The notes under the pieces were generated by a model that was not told the origin of the DNA, ran no database searches, and was given only the letters and a program-made list of their open reading frames with translations. The position numbers and the translations under genes are program-made. Positions 1 to 10,086 of a stretch of 64,000 nt of DNA are shown in pieces (within the stretch, counting starts at the first letter, position 1; each line of letters starts with the position of its first letter). The DNA is from Psychrobacter arenosus (GTDB lineage: Bacteria; Pseudomonadota; Gammaproteobacteria; Pseudomonadales; Moraxellaceae): NCBI RefSeq assembly GCF_904848165.1, contig NZ_LR884459.1, positions 682,001 through 746,000 of the forward strand, given 5' to 3'.

Positions 1-1
1 G

Positions 2-142
2 CAAATTATCGAGCTGCACCAACAGGCTTGGAAATCCGGTATTTATGTAGATGATGGCGAGTGGCAGACGCTAAAGCAGACCGCGACGAATATTCTGGTA
101 GAGAACAGTGAACAATCGCGCCAAGGTGCGGGCGGGGTATAA
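2..142 (+). CDS. C-terminal fragment of an unidentified protein
   Basis: An open frame enters from the left edge and ends at a TAA at 140-142, giving 46 residues. The tail contains the run WKSGIYVDDGEWQTLKQTA and ends in QGAGGV. No family is recognised from so short a piece. It converges on hutC, whose stop lies 33 bases away on the opposite strand. The frame could still be a chance open stretch, although its composition looks like protein. Confidence 0.4.
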   Translation, partial: QIIELHQQAWKSGIYVDDGEWQTLKQTATNILVENSEQSRQGAGGV

Positions 143-174
143 GCTAAGTATTGAGCTCATCACTCCGTGGGCAG

Positions 175-1011
175 CTATAAAGTGCCCGAAAACTGATAAC
201 GATTGCCGGCATGCCACATATTTACACAAGTCACCACCTGCCCGGCGGAATAGGTCTTACGGCTTAACAATAACGCCGGTGCGCCTTCGCTAATCCCCAA
301 GACTTGGGCGACTTCCGCGGGGGCAGCAACCGCTTTAATGGTATAACTGCCGCCCTCTAAAGGCACCTGCGCAATCAAATAATCGCTAGTGTTGGTGACG
401 CTGAAGTCCTGCTCGATAAAGTTGGGCACCAGTTGCGCATCTACCCAGCGCTCCTCAAATTGCATGGCCTCACCATCTGCAATATGTACAATCTTAACCA
501 CATCTACCTCGCCGTCTACTACCGGCATATTCTTACCTTCATTAGTCACTGCATTTTGGAAATATGTCCTTAATTTTTTATCGATAGCGGTGAAAGGCAC
601 ACGCTGTATGCTTAATACTTTCGCCTCATAAGTTTTATGGGCGGATTTAAGGTCTTCAGCGATGTTTCTCACTTCGACAAAGGTATGGTTAAACTGTTGC
701 TGCGCGACAAAAGTCCCTGAACCTTGGCGACGCTCTAATACCCGCTCTTCGCTCAATTCTTTAAGCGCTCTATTCACCGTCATCCGCGAAACGCCAAAAG
801 TGTCCGCTAAAGCAAATTCTGTGGGGATAGCATCGCCCGCCTGCCACACACCCGAATGAATATTCTGTAAGATACTGTCTTTAATCCGTTGATAAGCCGG
901 AATAGCTTTGGCTTTAGTGCCAACAGTACTCGTAGACTTCGTCAGCGCTTGCTTTTGCGACTTAGCTTTAGGCTTGGCAATGGGGTCGGATATGGGCATA
1001 GATTTAGACAT
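175..1011 (-). CDS. hutC: HutC, histidine utilisation repressor (GntR family)
   Basis: This is a 278-residue GntR/HutC-type transcription factor. Residues 1-36 are a Lys/Ser-rich extension. A winged helix-turn-helix follows at about 38-105, with the core TEFALADTFGVSRMTVNRAL and the wing RRQGSGTFV. The rest fits a UTRA ligand-binding domain, which in HutC proteins senses urocanate. A GGGGAA ribosome site precedes the ATG. It starts 13 bases after the DUF2058 gene stops, so the two are probably co-transcribed. Its likely target is the perfect palindrome at 1900-1917 in front of hutU. The function is inferred from family and from the adjacent hut genes. Confidence 0.93.
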   Translation of the reverse strand: MSKSMPISDPIAKPKAKSQKQALTKSTSTVGTKAKAIPAYQRIKDSILQNIHSGVWQAGDAIPTEFALADTFGVSRMTVNRALKELSEERVLERRQGSGTFVAQQQFNHTFVEVRNIAEDLKSAHKTYEAKVLSIQRVPFTAIDKKLRTYFQNAVTNEGKNMPVVDGEVDVVKIVHIADGEAMQFEERWVDAQLVPNFIEQDFSVTNTSDYLIAQVPLEGGSYTIKAVAAPAEVAQVLGISEGAPALLLSRKTYSAGQVVTCVNMWHAGNRYQFSGTL

Positions 1012-1024
1012 AGCTTCCCCAACA

Positions 1025-1558
1025 CTACCACATCAAATCATCAGGAATCACATAAGCGGCGTACGGATCATCCTCATCTAACTCAGTATCGGACTTATCA
1101 TTGGAAACTACCATAAAGCCTTCAAGTTTGGCGTTAATACGATCGGCAAGCGGACGCGGCAGTAAGGCATACCCTGTCTCTAAACGAGCAATCACCACAT
1201 GACCCGCCACGATTTGGTCATACAACTTTTGCGTGACGTCTATTTTTTTAATCTTAGACTCATCGACGAATTGATAAGTGACCTCGCCTTGCGTATCGGT
1301 AATCTGATGCTGCTTAATCATCTGCACGACGTTGGCTCTTAAAGATTTTTCCTCTAAAGCTTGCTGTCGTTCTTGATTTAACTTTTGGTCTTTTTCTAAC
1401 TTTTTCGCTTGGGCTTCTGCCAAAGCTTTTTTGACTTCCGCATCTTCTGAGTTGCCGGTACGTTTGGCATGGTCATTCTGTTTGCTGATTTTTTTGGCTT
1501 TTTTACTGTCCACCAATCCCGCTTTCAAAAGTTGCGCCTGCAAGGCATTCTTGGCCAT
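1025..1558 (-). CDS. DUF2058 (YaiL-like) nucleoprotein-associated protein
   Basis: A 177-residue, highly charged protein. It opens with MAKNALQAQLLKAGLVDSKK, typical of DUF2058/YaiL proteins. Residues 15-75 are Lys/Glu/Gln-rich and probably form a long helix or coiled coil. The second half carries the compact conserved domain (VTYQFVDESKIKKI, then ETGYALLPRPLADRI). The family is described as polynucleotide-associated and its biochemical role is not settled. It is upstream of hutC in what looks like one transcription unit, which does not imply a role in histidine use. Confidence 0.85.
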   Translation of the reverse strand: MAKNALQAQLLKAGLVDSKKAKKISKQNDHAKRTGNSEDAEVKKALAEAQAKKLEKDQKLNQERQQALEEKSLRANVVQMIKQHQITDTQGEVTYQFVDESKIKKIDVTQKLYDQIVAGHVVIARLETGYALLPRPLADRINAKLEGFMVVSNDKSDTELDEDDPYAAYVIPDDLMW

Positions 1559-2017
1559 AATCGCATTACCTAAATTAGAGAACTTAAATCATAAAATTTC
1601 AATAGCCCATGGTAGCAAATTTTGCTCTGCTGTGTTGTCAATTCCACTTTATCTATCCCCTATCTTGCCCTCGATAACCCTTATAAATAAATTTTCTGAA
1701 TTAAAATTTTAGCCTCTAACTCTGCTATCTCTCCCTACCTAGCAAAAAATTCCTAACTTTTTCTCTCTAGCCCTCCTTCCTCCGTATAGCCTGTGGTTAT
1801 AGGAATACGCACTATTTACTGTCTCTCATTTTTCATTTTTAACCCATATTTTTTACTCGTTCTCATAAAAATTTCTTGCACAATAATTTTTTTCTTGATA
1901 ATTTGTATATACAAATTAATACCGAGTTTGCTCTTAGCTAAATTTAGCTTAGCGGACTTCATTTACCCTGTAATAATCTTCAGCCTTAAATCTATTGCAA
2001 CGTTCAAAGGAATGACT
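1559..2017. promoter_or_regulatory. Divergent intergenic region between DUF2058-hutC and hutU
   Basis: This 459-base AT-rich stretch separates the two divergent transcription units and must hold both promoters. An open frame extends upstream of hutU from a GTG at 1793, but its translation is hydrophobic, unlike urocanase, and no ribosome site supports it. The only clear element is the HutC-type palindrome at 1900-1917. A GATAAT hexamer at 1897-1902 overlaps the palindrome and is a possible hutU -10, with TTGCAC at 1876-1881 as a -35 at a short 15-base spacing. That promoter is an inference. Confidence 0.5.
1900..1917. promoter_or_regulatory. HutC-type operator
   Basis: The sequence AATTTGTATATACAAATT is a perfect 18-bp palindrome containing the TTGTATATACAA core typical of HutC operators described in Pseudomonas and enterobacteria. 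It lies about 100 bases upstream of the hutU start and over 300 bases from the DUF2058 start. A possible -10 element overlaps it, which fits repression by steric block. No second copy was seen near the other hut genes, so one site probably controls the whole run. Confidence 0.8.
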
Positions 2018-3727
2018 ATGACCCCATCTAACTTTACTCGCCGTGATGACAGCCGTGAAATTGCTTCGCCAACGGGTACCGAGCTAACCTGTAAAAGCTG
2101 GTTGACCGAAGCGCCTTTTAGAATGCTACAAAACAACCTGCATCCGGATGTCGCTGAAAACCCAAAAAGCTTGGTGGTTTATGGCGGTATCGGCCGTGCT
2201 GCACGCAATTGGGAATGCTACGACCAAATCTTAGAGTCGCTAAAGACCTTGGAAGATACCGAAACCTTATTGGTGCAATCGGGCAAACCTGTTGGCGTAT
2301 TTAAAACCCACGAAGATGCGCCGCGTGTATTGATTGCCAACTCCAACTTAGTACCGCGCTGGGCCACTTGGGACCATTTCAACGAATTGGACCGCAAAGA
2401 CCTGTTTATGTATGGTCAGATGACCGCCGGCAGTTGGATTTATATCGGTACCCAAGGCATCGTACAGGGCACCTATGAGACTTTCGCAGAAGCCGGTCGT
2501 CAGCATTATGAGGGCAGCTGGAAAGGTCGTTGGATTTTGACCGCAGGTCTAGGTGGTATGGGCGGCGCACAACCTTTGGCAGCGACTTTTGCCGGTGCCG
2601 TATCGCTAAATATCGAGTGCCAACAGTCGAGCATTGATTTCCGTCTCCGTACCGGTTATGTCGATAAACAAGCTAAAGATTTAGACGATGCTTATGCCTT
2701 GATTAAACAGCATGCTGAAGCCGGTGAAGCGGTATCGATTGCCCTATTAGGTAACGCCGCTGAAATCCTCCCTGAGATGGCGCGCCGTGCCAAAGAAAGC
2801 CCAGAAGGGAGCATTATTAGACCTCACCTAGTGACCGACCAAACGTCAGCGCATGACTTAATCAACGGCTATTTACCTATCGGTTGGACGGTAGAACAAT
2901 GGAAAGCGGCGCAAGAAGATCCTAGCCAACATCAAGCTTTGACAGAAGCTGCGGCTGAGTCATGCGCGGTGCATGTGCAAGCAATTTTAGACTTACAAGC
3001 GCTAGGCATTCCTGCTACTGATTACGGCAATAACATTCGCCAAGTCGCCTTTGATGCTGGGGTGAAGAATGCCTTTGATTTCCCAGGCTTTGTCCCCGCT
3101 TATATCCGTCCGCTATTTTGCCAAGGTAAAGGGCCTTTCCGCTGGGTCGCGCTATCGGGTGATCCAGAAGATATCTATAAAACCGATCAGAAAATTAAAG
3201 AATTATTCCCAGAAAATGACCACGTGCATCGCTGGTTAGACATGGCAAATGAGCGCATTCACTTCCAAGGCTTGCCAGCGCGTATCTGCTGGTTGGGCTT
3301 AGGCGAGCGCGATAAAGCCGGTTTGGCATTCAATGAAATGGTCAAAAACGGCGAGCTTAAAGGCCCTATCGTAATTGGTCGTGACCACTTGGATACGGGG
3401 TCAGTCGCTAGCCCTAACCGTGAAACGGAAAGTATGAAAGATGGTACCGACGCGGTCTCAGACTGGGCATTATTGAATGGCATGTTGAACGTAGCAGGCG
3501 GCGCAACTTGGGTATCCTTACATCATGGTGGCGGCGTAGGTATGGGTTACTCGCAGCATTCTGGTATGGTGATTGTGGCGGATGGTACCGAGGCAGCAGC
3601 GAAACGCCTAGCGCGAGTTTTGGTCAATGACTGTGGCTCTGGCGTCATGCGTCATGCGGATGCGGGCTATGAGTTGGCTATTAAGACGGCTAAAGACTAT
3701 GGCTTGAATTTACCTATGATTAAGTAG
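2018..3727 (+). CDS. hutU: Urocanate hydratase (urocanase)
   Basis: HutU converts urocanate to 4-imidazolone-5-propionate, the second step of histidine degradation, using tightly bound NAD+. The protein has 569 residues, close to the family length. The glycine-rich NAD-binding segment [10 protein letters not shown] is at about 177-186, and the conserved segment [15 protein letters not shown] at about 362-376. The ATG at 2018 is preferred because AAAGGA lies six bases upstream. The ATG at 2012 is too close to that site and the GTG at 1793 would add unrelated hydrophobic sequence. It is the first gene of the plus-strand hut run, behind the HutC operator. Confidence 0.97.
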   Translation: MTPSNFTRRDDSREIASPTGTELTCKSWLTEAPFRMLQNNLHPDVAENPKSLVVYGGIGRAARNWECYDQILESLKTLEDTETLLVQSGKPVGVFKTHEDAPRVLIANSNLVPRWATWDHFNELDRKDLFMYGQMTAGSWIYIGTQGIVQGTYETFAEAGRQHYEGSWKGRWILTAGLGGMGGAQPLAATFAGAVSLNIECQQSSIDFRLRTGYVDKQAKDLDDAYALIKQHAEAGEAVSIALLGNAAEILPEMARRAKESPEGSIIRPHLVTDQTSAHDLINGYLPIGWTVEQWKAAQEDPSQHQALTEAAAESCAVHVQAILDLQALGIPATDYGNNIRQVAFDAGVKNAFDFPGFVPAYIRPLFCQGKGPFRWVALSGDPEDIYKTDQKIKELFPENDHVHRWLDMANERIHFQGLPARICWLGLGERDKAGLAFNEMVKNGELKGPIVIGRDHLDTGSVASPNRETESMKDGTDAVSDWALLNGMLNVAGGATWVSLHHGGGVGMGYSQHSGMVIVADGTEAAAKRLARVLVNDCGSGVMRHADAGYELAIKTAKDYGLNLPMIK

Positions 3728-3750
3728 GCACTGTAGTCATAGGCCCTATT

Positions 3751-3820
3751 GGTAAAAGCACTGTTTTCAGAAAAACAAGGTTCTTAGAAGAACACAGTTC
3801 TGATGAATGGTGCTTTTACC
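3751..3820. repeat. Nested inverted repeat between hutU and the transporter gene
   Basis: The 11-base arms GGTAAAAGCAC (3751-3761) and GTGCTTTTACC (3810-3820) are perfect complements. They enclose a second hairpin, GTTCTT-AG-AAGAAC, at 3780-3793. No clean T-run follows, so this is not a classical terminator. It could be an mRNA-stability or attenuation element that sets different levels for hutU and the downstream genes. Confidence 0.6.
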
Positions 3821-3863
3821 CTAACTTTATTAGCCTTTTCACGAAGTCATGGAGGATTTCACC

Positions 3864-5231
3864 ATGGAGTTGCAACCGCAGTCACTTCCCACTACACCCG
3901 CAGTTCCTGAAGCTGTACCATCTCGACCGCTATTATCTAGACCCATTGCTACTATTCAGTTAATTGTATTTAGTATCATTGGCATAGGGATGTTTTTTAT
4001 TCCTTTTACTATCAATGAAAAAAGTACCATCTTATTTGACCATGCTGCTACCTATTTGGTAGGTGAGCAGCGTAGTTTTGCTGTGTTCCTATTATTTTTA
4101 TTAATGATTTATGGTGTGGGTAAGCCTTTAGTAACCGGCAAATGGAAGCAAAGTATCACTGACGGTGTATTAACCCTAGCCAAACTGATTGGCTTGGTAT
4201 TAGCTGTACTCTATGTCTCTGGCATGGCACCAGACGTGATTATGCAAAAAGATATGATGCCGTTTTTATTTGAAAAACTAGCCCTCCCTGTAGGAATGAT
4301 CGTTCCTATTGGTGCCTTAATCTTGGCATTTTTAATTGGCTTTGGTCTGCTAGAGATGATCGGCGTGGTGATGCAGCCTATCATGAAACCTATTTGGCGT
4401 ACCCCTGGTGCTTCGGCTATCGATGCTGTCGCCTCATTCGTAGGCAGCTATTCTGTTGGGCTCCTTATTACCAATCGCGTCTATCTACAACAGCAATACT
4501 CTGCGCGCGAAGCTATCATTATTGCTACCGGCTTTTCTACCGTGTCTGCCGCTTTTATGGTCATCGTTGCCAAGACTTTAGAGCTGATGCCTTTTTGGAA
4601 CCTGTTTTTTTGGTCAACGCTCGTCATTACCTTCGTGGTGACCGCTATTACTGCCCGTATTCCCCCTATTAGCTTTGCCGATGACACCGGCTCCAAGCGC
4701 GATGATACCCTTGGTGAAGGCAAACGTTTGGCTACCGCTATCGATTTGGGCATTGAGACTTCTAGACGCGCTACCGATAAAAAAGAAATCTTTTGGACTA
4801 ACTTTAGAGACGGTCTGGAGATGGCAGCCGCTATTGTGCCTTCTATCTTGGCGGTAGGCTTAGCAGGACTATTACTCGATAAATACACACCAACCTTCGA
4901 TATTTTAGGTTTATTGCTCTATCCCTTTACGTTTATCAGTGGCATGGGCGAGCCCTTAGAAGCGGCTAAAGGCATGTCTGCGGGCTTAGCTGAGATGTTC
5001 CTGCCGGCGCTATTATTAAGCAAAGCGGACTTGCTCACTCGCTATGTCGCAGGCGTCGTATCTATCAGTAGTATTTTATTCTTTTCGGCGATGATTCCCT
5101 GTATTTTAGCGACCAAAATCCCCCTATCAGTCCCGAAGATGCTCATCATATGGTTTGAGAGAACTGTGTTTAGTATTTTATTAGCGGCCGCATTTGGTCA
5201 CTTGGCAATCACCTTAGGTTGGATGCTCTAA
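3864..5231 (+). CDS. YjiH-family membrane transporter in the hut cluster
   Basis: A 455-residue integral membrane protein with about ten hydrophobic segments, resembling YjiH/nucleoside-recognition (GATE) domain proteins. A hydrophilic loop lies at about 275-310. The ATG at 3864 is chosen because GGAGG at 3851-3855 sits eight bases before it, and the ATG at 3849 overlaps that site. Its place between hutU and hutH makes a histidine or urocanate carrier the simplest guess. The better-known hut carriers belong to other families (HutT-type APC, HutM, or the HutXWV ABC system), so the substrate is an inference from context. Confidence 0.75.
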   Translation: MELQPQSLPTTPAVPEAVPSRPLLSRPIATIQLIVFSIIGIGMFFIPFTINEKSTILFDHAATYLVGEQRSFAVFLLFLLMIYGVGKPLVTGKWKQSITDGVLTLAKLIGLVLAVLYVSGMAPDVIMQKDMMPFLFEKLALPVGMIVPIGALILAFLIGFGLLEMIGVVMQPIMKPIWRTPGASAIDAVASFVGSYSVGLLITNRVYLQQQYSAREAIIIATGFSTVSAAFMVIVAKTLELMPFWNLFFWSTLVITFVVTAITARIPPISFADDTGSKRDDTLGEGKRLATAIDLGIETSRRATDKKEIFWTNFRDGLEMAAAIVPSILAVGLAGLLLDKYTPTFDILGLLLYPFTFISGMGEPLEAAKGMSAGLAEMFLPALLLSKADLLTRYVAGVVSISSILFFSAMIPCILATKIPLSVPKMLIIWFERTVFSILLAAAFGHLAITLGWML

Positions 5232-5262
5232 CCCCTTAACCCCAAAAATAACGGATAACAAT

Positions 5263-6837
5263 ATGACAACCCTCAAACAAAATCATACTGCCTTAACCTT
5301 AGTTCCTAAGGAAATCACCTTTGCCCAGCTGCGCCAGATTTATGACACGCCGGTGACCATCACCCTACCCGCCAGCGCTTATGACGATATTGAAAAGTCG
5401 CATAATGCGGTCAAAGCGATTATTGCGCGCGATAAAAGTGCCTATGGGATCAATACAGGCTTTGGTCTACTCGCTAAGACCCGCATCAGCGATGACCAGC
5501 TCGAGCTGTTGCAATACAACCTAATCGTCTCACATTCGGTCGGTACCGGCGAGCGTCTCGATGATGGTGTCGTGCGTTTGATTATGGTCATGAAAGTCGC
5601 TAGCCTAGCGCGCGGCTTCTCGGGCGTCCGTCGCGAGGTAGTAGACGGCTTAATCGCTTTGCTTAATCACAACATCATCCCTAACATACCGGCTAAAGGC
5701 TCGGTGGGTGCCTCGGGTGACTTAGCCCCATTATCACATATGACGTTGACGCTAATGGGCGTTGGCGCAGCTTACGTCAATGGCGTGCAACTGCCGGCTG
5801 CAGAGGCTTTAGCACAAGCTGGCTTATCGCCAATCACACTGGCAGCCAAAGAAGGCTTGGCGTTGATTAATGGCACCCAAGTTTCGACCGCGCTAACTTT
5901 ACGCGGCTATTTCCATGCTCGCGATTTATTAGAGACGGCTACCGTAGTCGGCTCGCTATCTATCGATGCGGCCAAAGGCTCAGATGCCCCTTTCGATGCC
6001 CGTATTCACGAAGTCCGTGGCCATCATGGCCAGATACAAATCGCACAAACGCATCGTCATCTTATTGAAGGCAGTGAGATTCGCCATTCCCACCAAGGTG
6101 AGGATGACGACCGGGTTCAAGACCCGTACTGCCTACGTTGCCAACCGCAAGTTATGGGCGCGTGCTTAGACATTATTAACCAAGCTGGGCAAACCCTATT
6201 AATCGAAGCCAACGCCGTCACCGACAACCCATTAATTTTTGAAAATGACGACGGTCCTGTGGCTATTTCGGGCGGTAACTTCCACGCTGAGCCGGTCGCC
6301 TTTGCTGCCGATATCTTAGCCTTAGCGATCTCTGAAATTGGCTCTATGTCGGAGCGTCGTGTTGCCCTGTTAATCGATGCCACTCTATCAGGCGGCCTGC
6401 CCCCGTTCTTGGTCAACAACCCTGGTGTCAACTCGGGCTTTATGATTGCTCACGTCACCGCTGCGGCGCTGGCTTCAGAAAACAAATCAATCGCCCATCC
6501 CGGTAGCGTAGACAGCATCCCGACTTCAGCCAACCAAGAAGACCACGTGTCGATGGCCACTTACTGCGGTCGTCGCCTCTATGACATGGTGCAAAATACC
6601 GCCACCATCGTGGGTATCGAGCTATTGGCCGCCGCGCAAGGTATCGATTTCCATGACGGTCTCAAGACTTCAGCACTGCTCGAGCAAACGCACCAGTTGT
6701 TACGCGACAAAGTCACTTTTTATGATAAAGACCGCTACTTTGCCCCCGATATCGAAGCGGCTAAGCAGTTGGTATTGTCTGGCGATTTAACGACGCATTG
6801 GGCAAACCTGCGAGCGGATTGGTATTTACAACACTAA
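5263..6837 (+). CDS. hutH: Histidine ammonia-lyase
   Basis: HutH deaminates L-histidine to urocanate, the first step of the pathway. The 524 residues match the family length. The Ala-Ser-Gly triad at 150-152, within [15 protein letters not shown], is the site that cyclises to the MIO electrophile. [10 protein letters not shown] near 61-70 and the later [10 protein letters not shown] and QEDHVSM segments are also typical. The gene starts 31 bases after the transporter stop, so it is probably in the same operon. Confidence 0.97.
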   Translation: MTTLKQNHTALTLVPKEITFAQLRQIYDTPVTITLPASAYDDIEKSHNAVKAIIARDKSAYGINTGFGLLAKTRISDDQLELLQYNLIVSHSVGTGERLDDGVVRLIMVMKVASLARGFSGVRREVVDGLIALLNHNIIPNIPAKGSVGASGDLAPLSHMTLTLMGVGAAYVNGVQLPAAEALAQAGLSPITLAAKEGLALINGTQVSTALTLRGYFHARDLLETATVVGSLSIDAAKGSDAPFDARIHEVRGHHGQIQIAQTHRHLIEGSEIRHSHQGEDDDRVQDPYCLRCQPQVMGACLDIINQAGQTLLIEANAVTDNPLIFENDDGPVAISGGNFHAEPVAFAADILALAISEIGSMSERRVALLIDATLSGGLPPFLVNNPGVNSGFMIAHVTAAALASENKSIAHPGSVDSIPTSANQEDHVSMATYCGRRLYDMVQNTATIVGIELLAAAQGIDFHDGLKTSALLEQTHQLLRDKVTFYDKDRYFAPDIEAAKQLVLSGDLTTHWANLRADWYLQH

Positions 6838-6993
6838 GACTGCTATTTACAACCGTAACTATTAGTTTAGTTCGTTAGACTTGCAAACTGACTTAGGGCA
6901 ATTGGGGAAAAGGTTTGACAGCTTCCTCAGTTGCCCGTAACGCCTTATATCGACCCTATTTTTTGAGCTACCCCTTGCATTAAGGAGCGCCCC

Positions 6994-8154
6994 ATGTCTA
7001 TTCAGCCACTTAACACTTTCCCTAAAAACAGCTCCTCTCAAAGCAGCCCCTCTCAAAGCGTGCCCTCACCACTCACGACAATATTAGGCTGCGAGCACAT
7101 TCCGTTTGACCGGAGTCTTTGGACAGGACGTCATGAGCCGGATGAGTCAGAGCGGGCACGCTATTGGTACCAGTTGCTGGATAGTTATGACAATCAGCGC
7201 GTCGGGTTGGTCGGCTTTGCCTGTGATCAAGGGGTGCGGCGTAATTTAGGCCGTGTGGGCGCGAAGACGGGTCCTAACCATATTCGCCAAGCGTTTGCGA
7301 AGTTACCTTGTCCGGCGGTACTGCAAGATAGCTTTATTACCACTGCCAGCACCGCCCTTACTTCATTGGTGGGTGATGCGGGTGATATTCTTTGTCACGA
7401 TGGCGGTGAGCTAGCGCCAGATACGCTCGAACAAACACAAGCGCAGTATGCTCAACAAGTCCGGCGTATTATCCAGCAGGGTAATTTAGCTATCGGCCTT
7501 GGTGGCGGTCATGCTATCGCCTATGCCAGCTATCAGGGCTTATGGCAGGCATTTAACGCCAATGAGCTGACTGCCTCTACTGCCGAAAATATTAAAGCAA
7601 ACCCAGCACCCAAAATCGGTATCATTAACTTTGATGCCCACCTCGATATTCGCCAAGCCCCCAAAGGCACCTCTGGCACCCCTTTTCGACAAATCGCTGA
7701 ACATTGCCACGCCCATGACCAGTCTTTTCATTATTGCTGCATCGGGGTCAGTCAGTTTTCTAACACTGCCGCTCTCTTTGACCGCGCTGACGAGCTTGGC
7801 GTGGCCGTGATTAGCGATGACACCTGTGCTCGGGCATCCTGGGAGAGCATTGCCCAGCAACTTAGCGACTTTATCGCGCAAGTAGACATCATTTATGTCA
7901 CGATAGACTTAGATGGCCTGCCTGCCAGCGTGATGCCGGGAGTAAGTGCCCCTGCCGCCAAAGGTATTTCTTTAGATTTCGTCGAGCGCTGCCTAGAGCA
8001 TATCTTTGCGCAAGGTAAAGTTAAGATGGCGGATATTGCCGAGCTGAATCCCAATTACGATATCGATGGTCGCAGTAGCAAAGTGGCGGCGCGACTACTA
8101 GCGCTAATGATTGAGTATCATTTATTAGTGGTTAATAAAGAGTCTGCAGCTTAA
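6994..8154 (+). CDS. hutG: Formimidoylglutamase
   Basis: An arginase-superfamily hydrolase that splits N-formimidoyl-L-glutamate into glutamate and formamide. The binuclear metal motifs are all visible: GGGHA at 170-174, FDAHLD at about 213-218, and TIDLDGLP at about 303-310. At 386 residues it is longer than usual. The extra length includes a Ser/Pro/Gln-rich N-terminus at about 10-26. AAGGAGC lies seven bases before the ATG. Direct hydrolysis means this organism uses the four-enzyme hut route, and no HutF was seen in the window. Confidence 0.93.
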   Translation: MSIQPLNTFPKNSSSQSSPSQSVPSPLTTILGCEHIPFDRSLWTGRHEPDESERARYWYQLLDSYDNQRVGLVGFACDQGVRRNLGRVGAKTGPNHIRQAFAKLPCPAVLQDSFITTASTALTSLVGDAGDILCHDGGELAPDTLEQTQAQYAQQVRRIIQQGNLAIGLGGGHAIAYASYQGLWQAFNANELTASTAENIKANPAPKIGIINFDAHLDIRQAPKGTSGTPFRQIAEHCHAHDQSFHYCCIGVSQFSNTAALFDRADELGVAVISDDTCARASWESIAQQLSDFIAQVDIIYVTIDLDGLPASVMPGVSAPAAKGISLDFVERCLEHIFAQGKVKMADIAELNPNYDIDGRSSKVAARLLALMIEYHLLVVNKESAA

Positions 8155-8264
8155 GCATAGTTTGCAGAAACCTTTTATTCACGCTAACAATACTATCAAC
8201 GCTCTGCTACACATGCCCTCTCATCCCTAAATCGACTGATAATAAACTATAAGGATATTTATTT

Positions 8265-9584
8265 ATGACGCCCTACACCCCTTTCCCAAGCGACTTTGAT
8301 ACGCTAATTATCCATGCCAACATAGCCACCTTTAACGAGCATTATGGCTTTGTTAGCCAGCCAAGCGACGGGCAAGACCACGTCCCTTATGGTCAATTAT
8401 TAGACGCCGCCGTAGCTATCCAAGCCGGAAAAATTGTCTGGCTAGGTGACAGTCAGACCGCTTTAGATGGGTTAGGCGCGCATCATGAAGAAGTGATTGG
8501 AGCAGCAGAAGACGAGCTAGAGCCGCATTACGAGCTTATCGATGCTGAAAACCGTTGGTTGACTCCCGGCTTGATCGACTGTCATACCCACCTGGTCTAT
8601 GGCGGTAATCGCAGTGACGAGTTTGAAGCCCGGCTCAAAGGCGTCAGTTATAAAGCAATCGCTGAAAATGGCGGCGGTATTGTCGCCACCGTATCCGCGA
8701 CCCGCCAAGCCAGCAGCGCAGAGCTGTATCAGCAAAGTGAGAAACGCCTACAAGCGTTATTAAAAGAAGGACTAACCTGTATCGAGATTAAATCGGGCTA
8801 TGGTTTGGATTTAGCGACTGAGCGTAAGATGCTACAAGTCGCGCGGCAGTTGGGCGAGGATTACGGTATCACGGTCAAGACCACTTATCTCGCAGCGCAT
8901 GCTTTACCACCAGAGTATAAAGACAACGCGGACGGCTATATCGAGCAAGTCTGTGCCTGGTTGCCTATCTTACATAAAGAAGGCTTGGTGGATGCGGTCG
9001 ATGGCTTCTGTGAGAATATCGGCTTTACCGTCGCACAGATGCAGCGGGTGTTCGACGTCGCTAAAGAGTTAGGGCTACCAGTCAAACTGCATGCCGAGCA
9101 ACTTAGCGATATGGATGGCAGTGCCCTAGTTACAGAGTACCAAGGATTATCGAGCGATCACCTAGAATACTTAAGCGCAAAAAACGCGGCACTAATGGGG
9201 AAAAGTGGCACGGTTGCGGTGTTATTACCGGGGGCTTTTTATACCTTGCGAGAAACTAAGCTGCCACCGATGGACGCCCTACGCGAACATCAAGTGCCCA
9301 TCGCCTTATCGACTGACTGTAACCCCGGCACCTCACCCTTGACCTCGCTATTACTCACTGTAAATATGGGCTGCACGCTATTTAGCATGACCCCAGAAGA
9401 AGCGCTCACTGGCATCACCATTCATGCGGCAAAAGCGTTAGGCTTGGCTAATAAAGGACAGATTGGCGTGGGTATGGATGCGGACTTAGCATTGTGGGAT
9501 ATCACCCGTCCGGCAGACTTGGCTTATCAGATTGGTTTTAATCCGCTGAGCCGAGTGATGATTGCTGGAGACTGGCGCGCCTAG
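8265..9584 (+). CDS. hutI: Imidazolonepropionase
   Basis: An amidohydrolase-superfamily enzyme that opens the ring of 4-imidazolone-5-propionate to give N-formimidoyl-L-glutamate. Metal-binding signatures are DCHTHLVYGG (His 107 and 109), LHAEQLSD around residue 277 and STDCNPGTSP around residue 353. Its 439 residues include an acidic insert at about 70-90. It is the last hut gene, 110 bases after hutG, and 250 bases without a gene follow it. Confidence 0.96.
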   Translation: MTPYTPFPSDFDTLIIHANIATFNEHYGFVSQPSDGQDHVPYGQLLDAAVAIQAGKIVWLGDSQTALDGLGAHHEEVIGAAEDELEPHYELIDAENRWLTPGLIDCHTHLVYGGNRSDEFEARLKGVSYKAIAENGGGIVATVSATRQASSAELYQQSEKRLQALLKEGLTCIEIKSGYGLDLATERKMLQVARQLGEDYGITVKTTYLAAHALPPEYKDNADGYIEQVCAWLPILHKEGLVDAVDGFCENIGFTVAQMQRVFDVAKELGLPVKLHAEQLSDMDGSALVTEYQGLSSDHLEYLSAKNAALMGKSGTVAVLLPGAFYTLRETKLPPMDALREHQVPIALSTDCNPGTSPLTSLLLTVNMGCTLFSMTPEEALTGITIHAAKALGLANKGQIGVGMDADLALWDITRPADLAYQIGFNPLSRVMIAGDWRA

Positions 9585-9762
9585 TTATTTTGCTGTAGAA
9601 CAAGCCATTACCTTTGCTTTTAAATAAGCGGTAATTTTTAGCGTAGAAACGACTGTTATCTTTCCCACAGTATAAGACCTATAGTCAAACTCCAACCCCT
9701 AGATTGCCCTCGGTTTATTCACAAAATACTACCGAGCGCATCTTGCTGCCTGCTAACTATTA

Positions 9763-9785
9763 ATATACGATTCGTATACGTTTCA
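9763..9785. promoter_or_regulatory. Inverted repeat upstream of the ParD-like gene
   Basis: TATACGA-T-TCGTATA is a perfect 7+1+7 inverted repeat about 60 bases before the ParD-like start. Ribbon-helix-helix antitoxins commonly bind such palindromes to repress their own operon, so this is a candidate autoregulatory operator. Binding is not shown by the sequence. Confidence 0.55.
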
Positions 9786-9834
9786 TATATTAGCAATTAG
9801 GCTAACCACTAAGGCAAAAATTAAAGGGAAAACT

Positions 9835-10086
9835 ATGGGTATCGTCAAAATAGATGACGCACTGCACGAAGAGATTCGCAAGGCGAGCGGGGTTATGGTG
9901 CGCTCTATCAACGCACAAGCCGAGTACTGGATTAAGATTGGCATGCTCGCGGAAGCCAACCCCAATCTTAGTTATTCGCAAATCATCAGTGAGCAGCTAG
10001 AGCAAGCCAATGTTAATGTTAATGTTAATAAAGTGAATTTTAATGCGGCGGTAGCTATGCCTACGGAGGAGCTGATAGATGGATAA
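9835..10086 (+). CDS. ParD-like antitoxin-family protein
   Basis: An 83-residue protein of the ParD-like family. MGIVKIDDALHEEIRKASG and the following RSINAQAEYWIKIG fit a ribbon-helix-helix DNA-binding fold. Near residues 59-64 the sequence VNVNVN is encoded by a tandem AATGTT hexamer (10009-10029), which could slip in frame. The gene overlaps map by eight bases, so translation is probably coupled. No ParE-type toxin is next to it, so it may act as a regulator rather than an antitoxin. Confidence 0.8.
   Translation: MGIVKIDDALHEEIRKASGVMVRSINAQAEYWIKIGMLAEANPNLSYSQIISEQLEQANVNVNVNKVNFNAAVAMPTEELIDG

Noticed and set aside
1793..2017. Upstream extension of hutU from a GTG
   Set aside because: The added sequence is hydrophobic and unlike urocanase, no ribosome site precedes it, and it runs through the HutC palindrome. 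AAAGGA supports the ATG at 2018.
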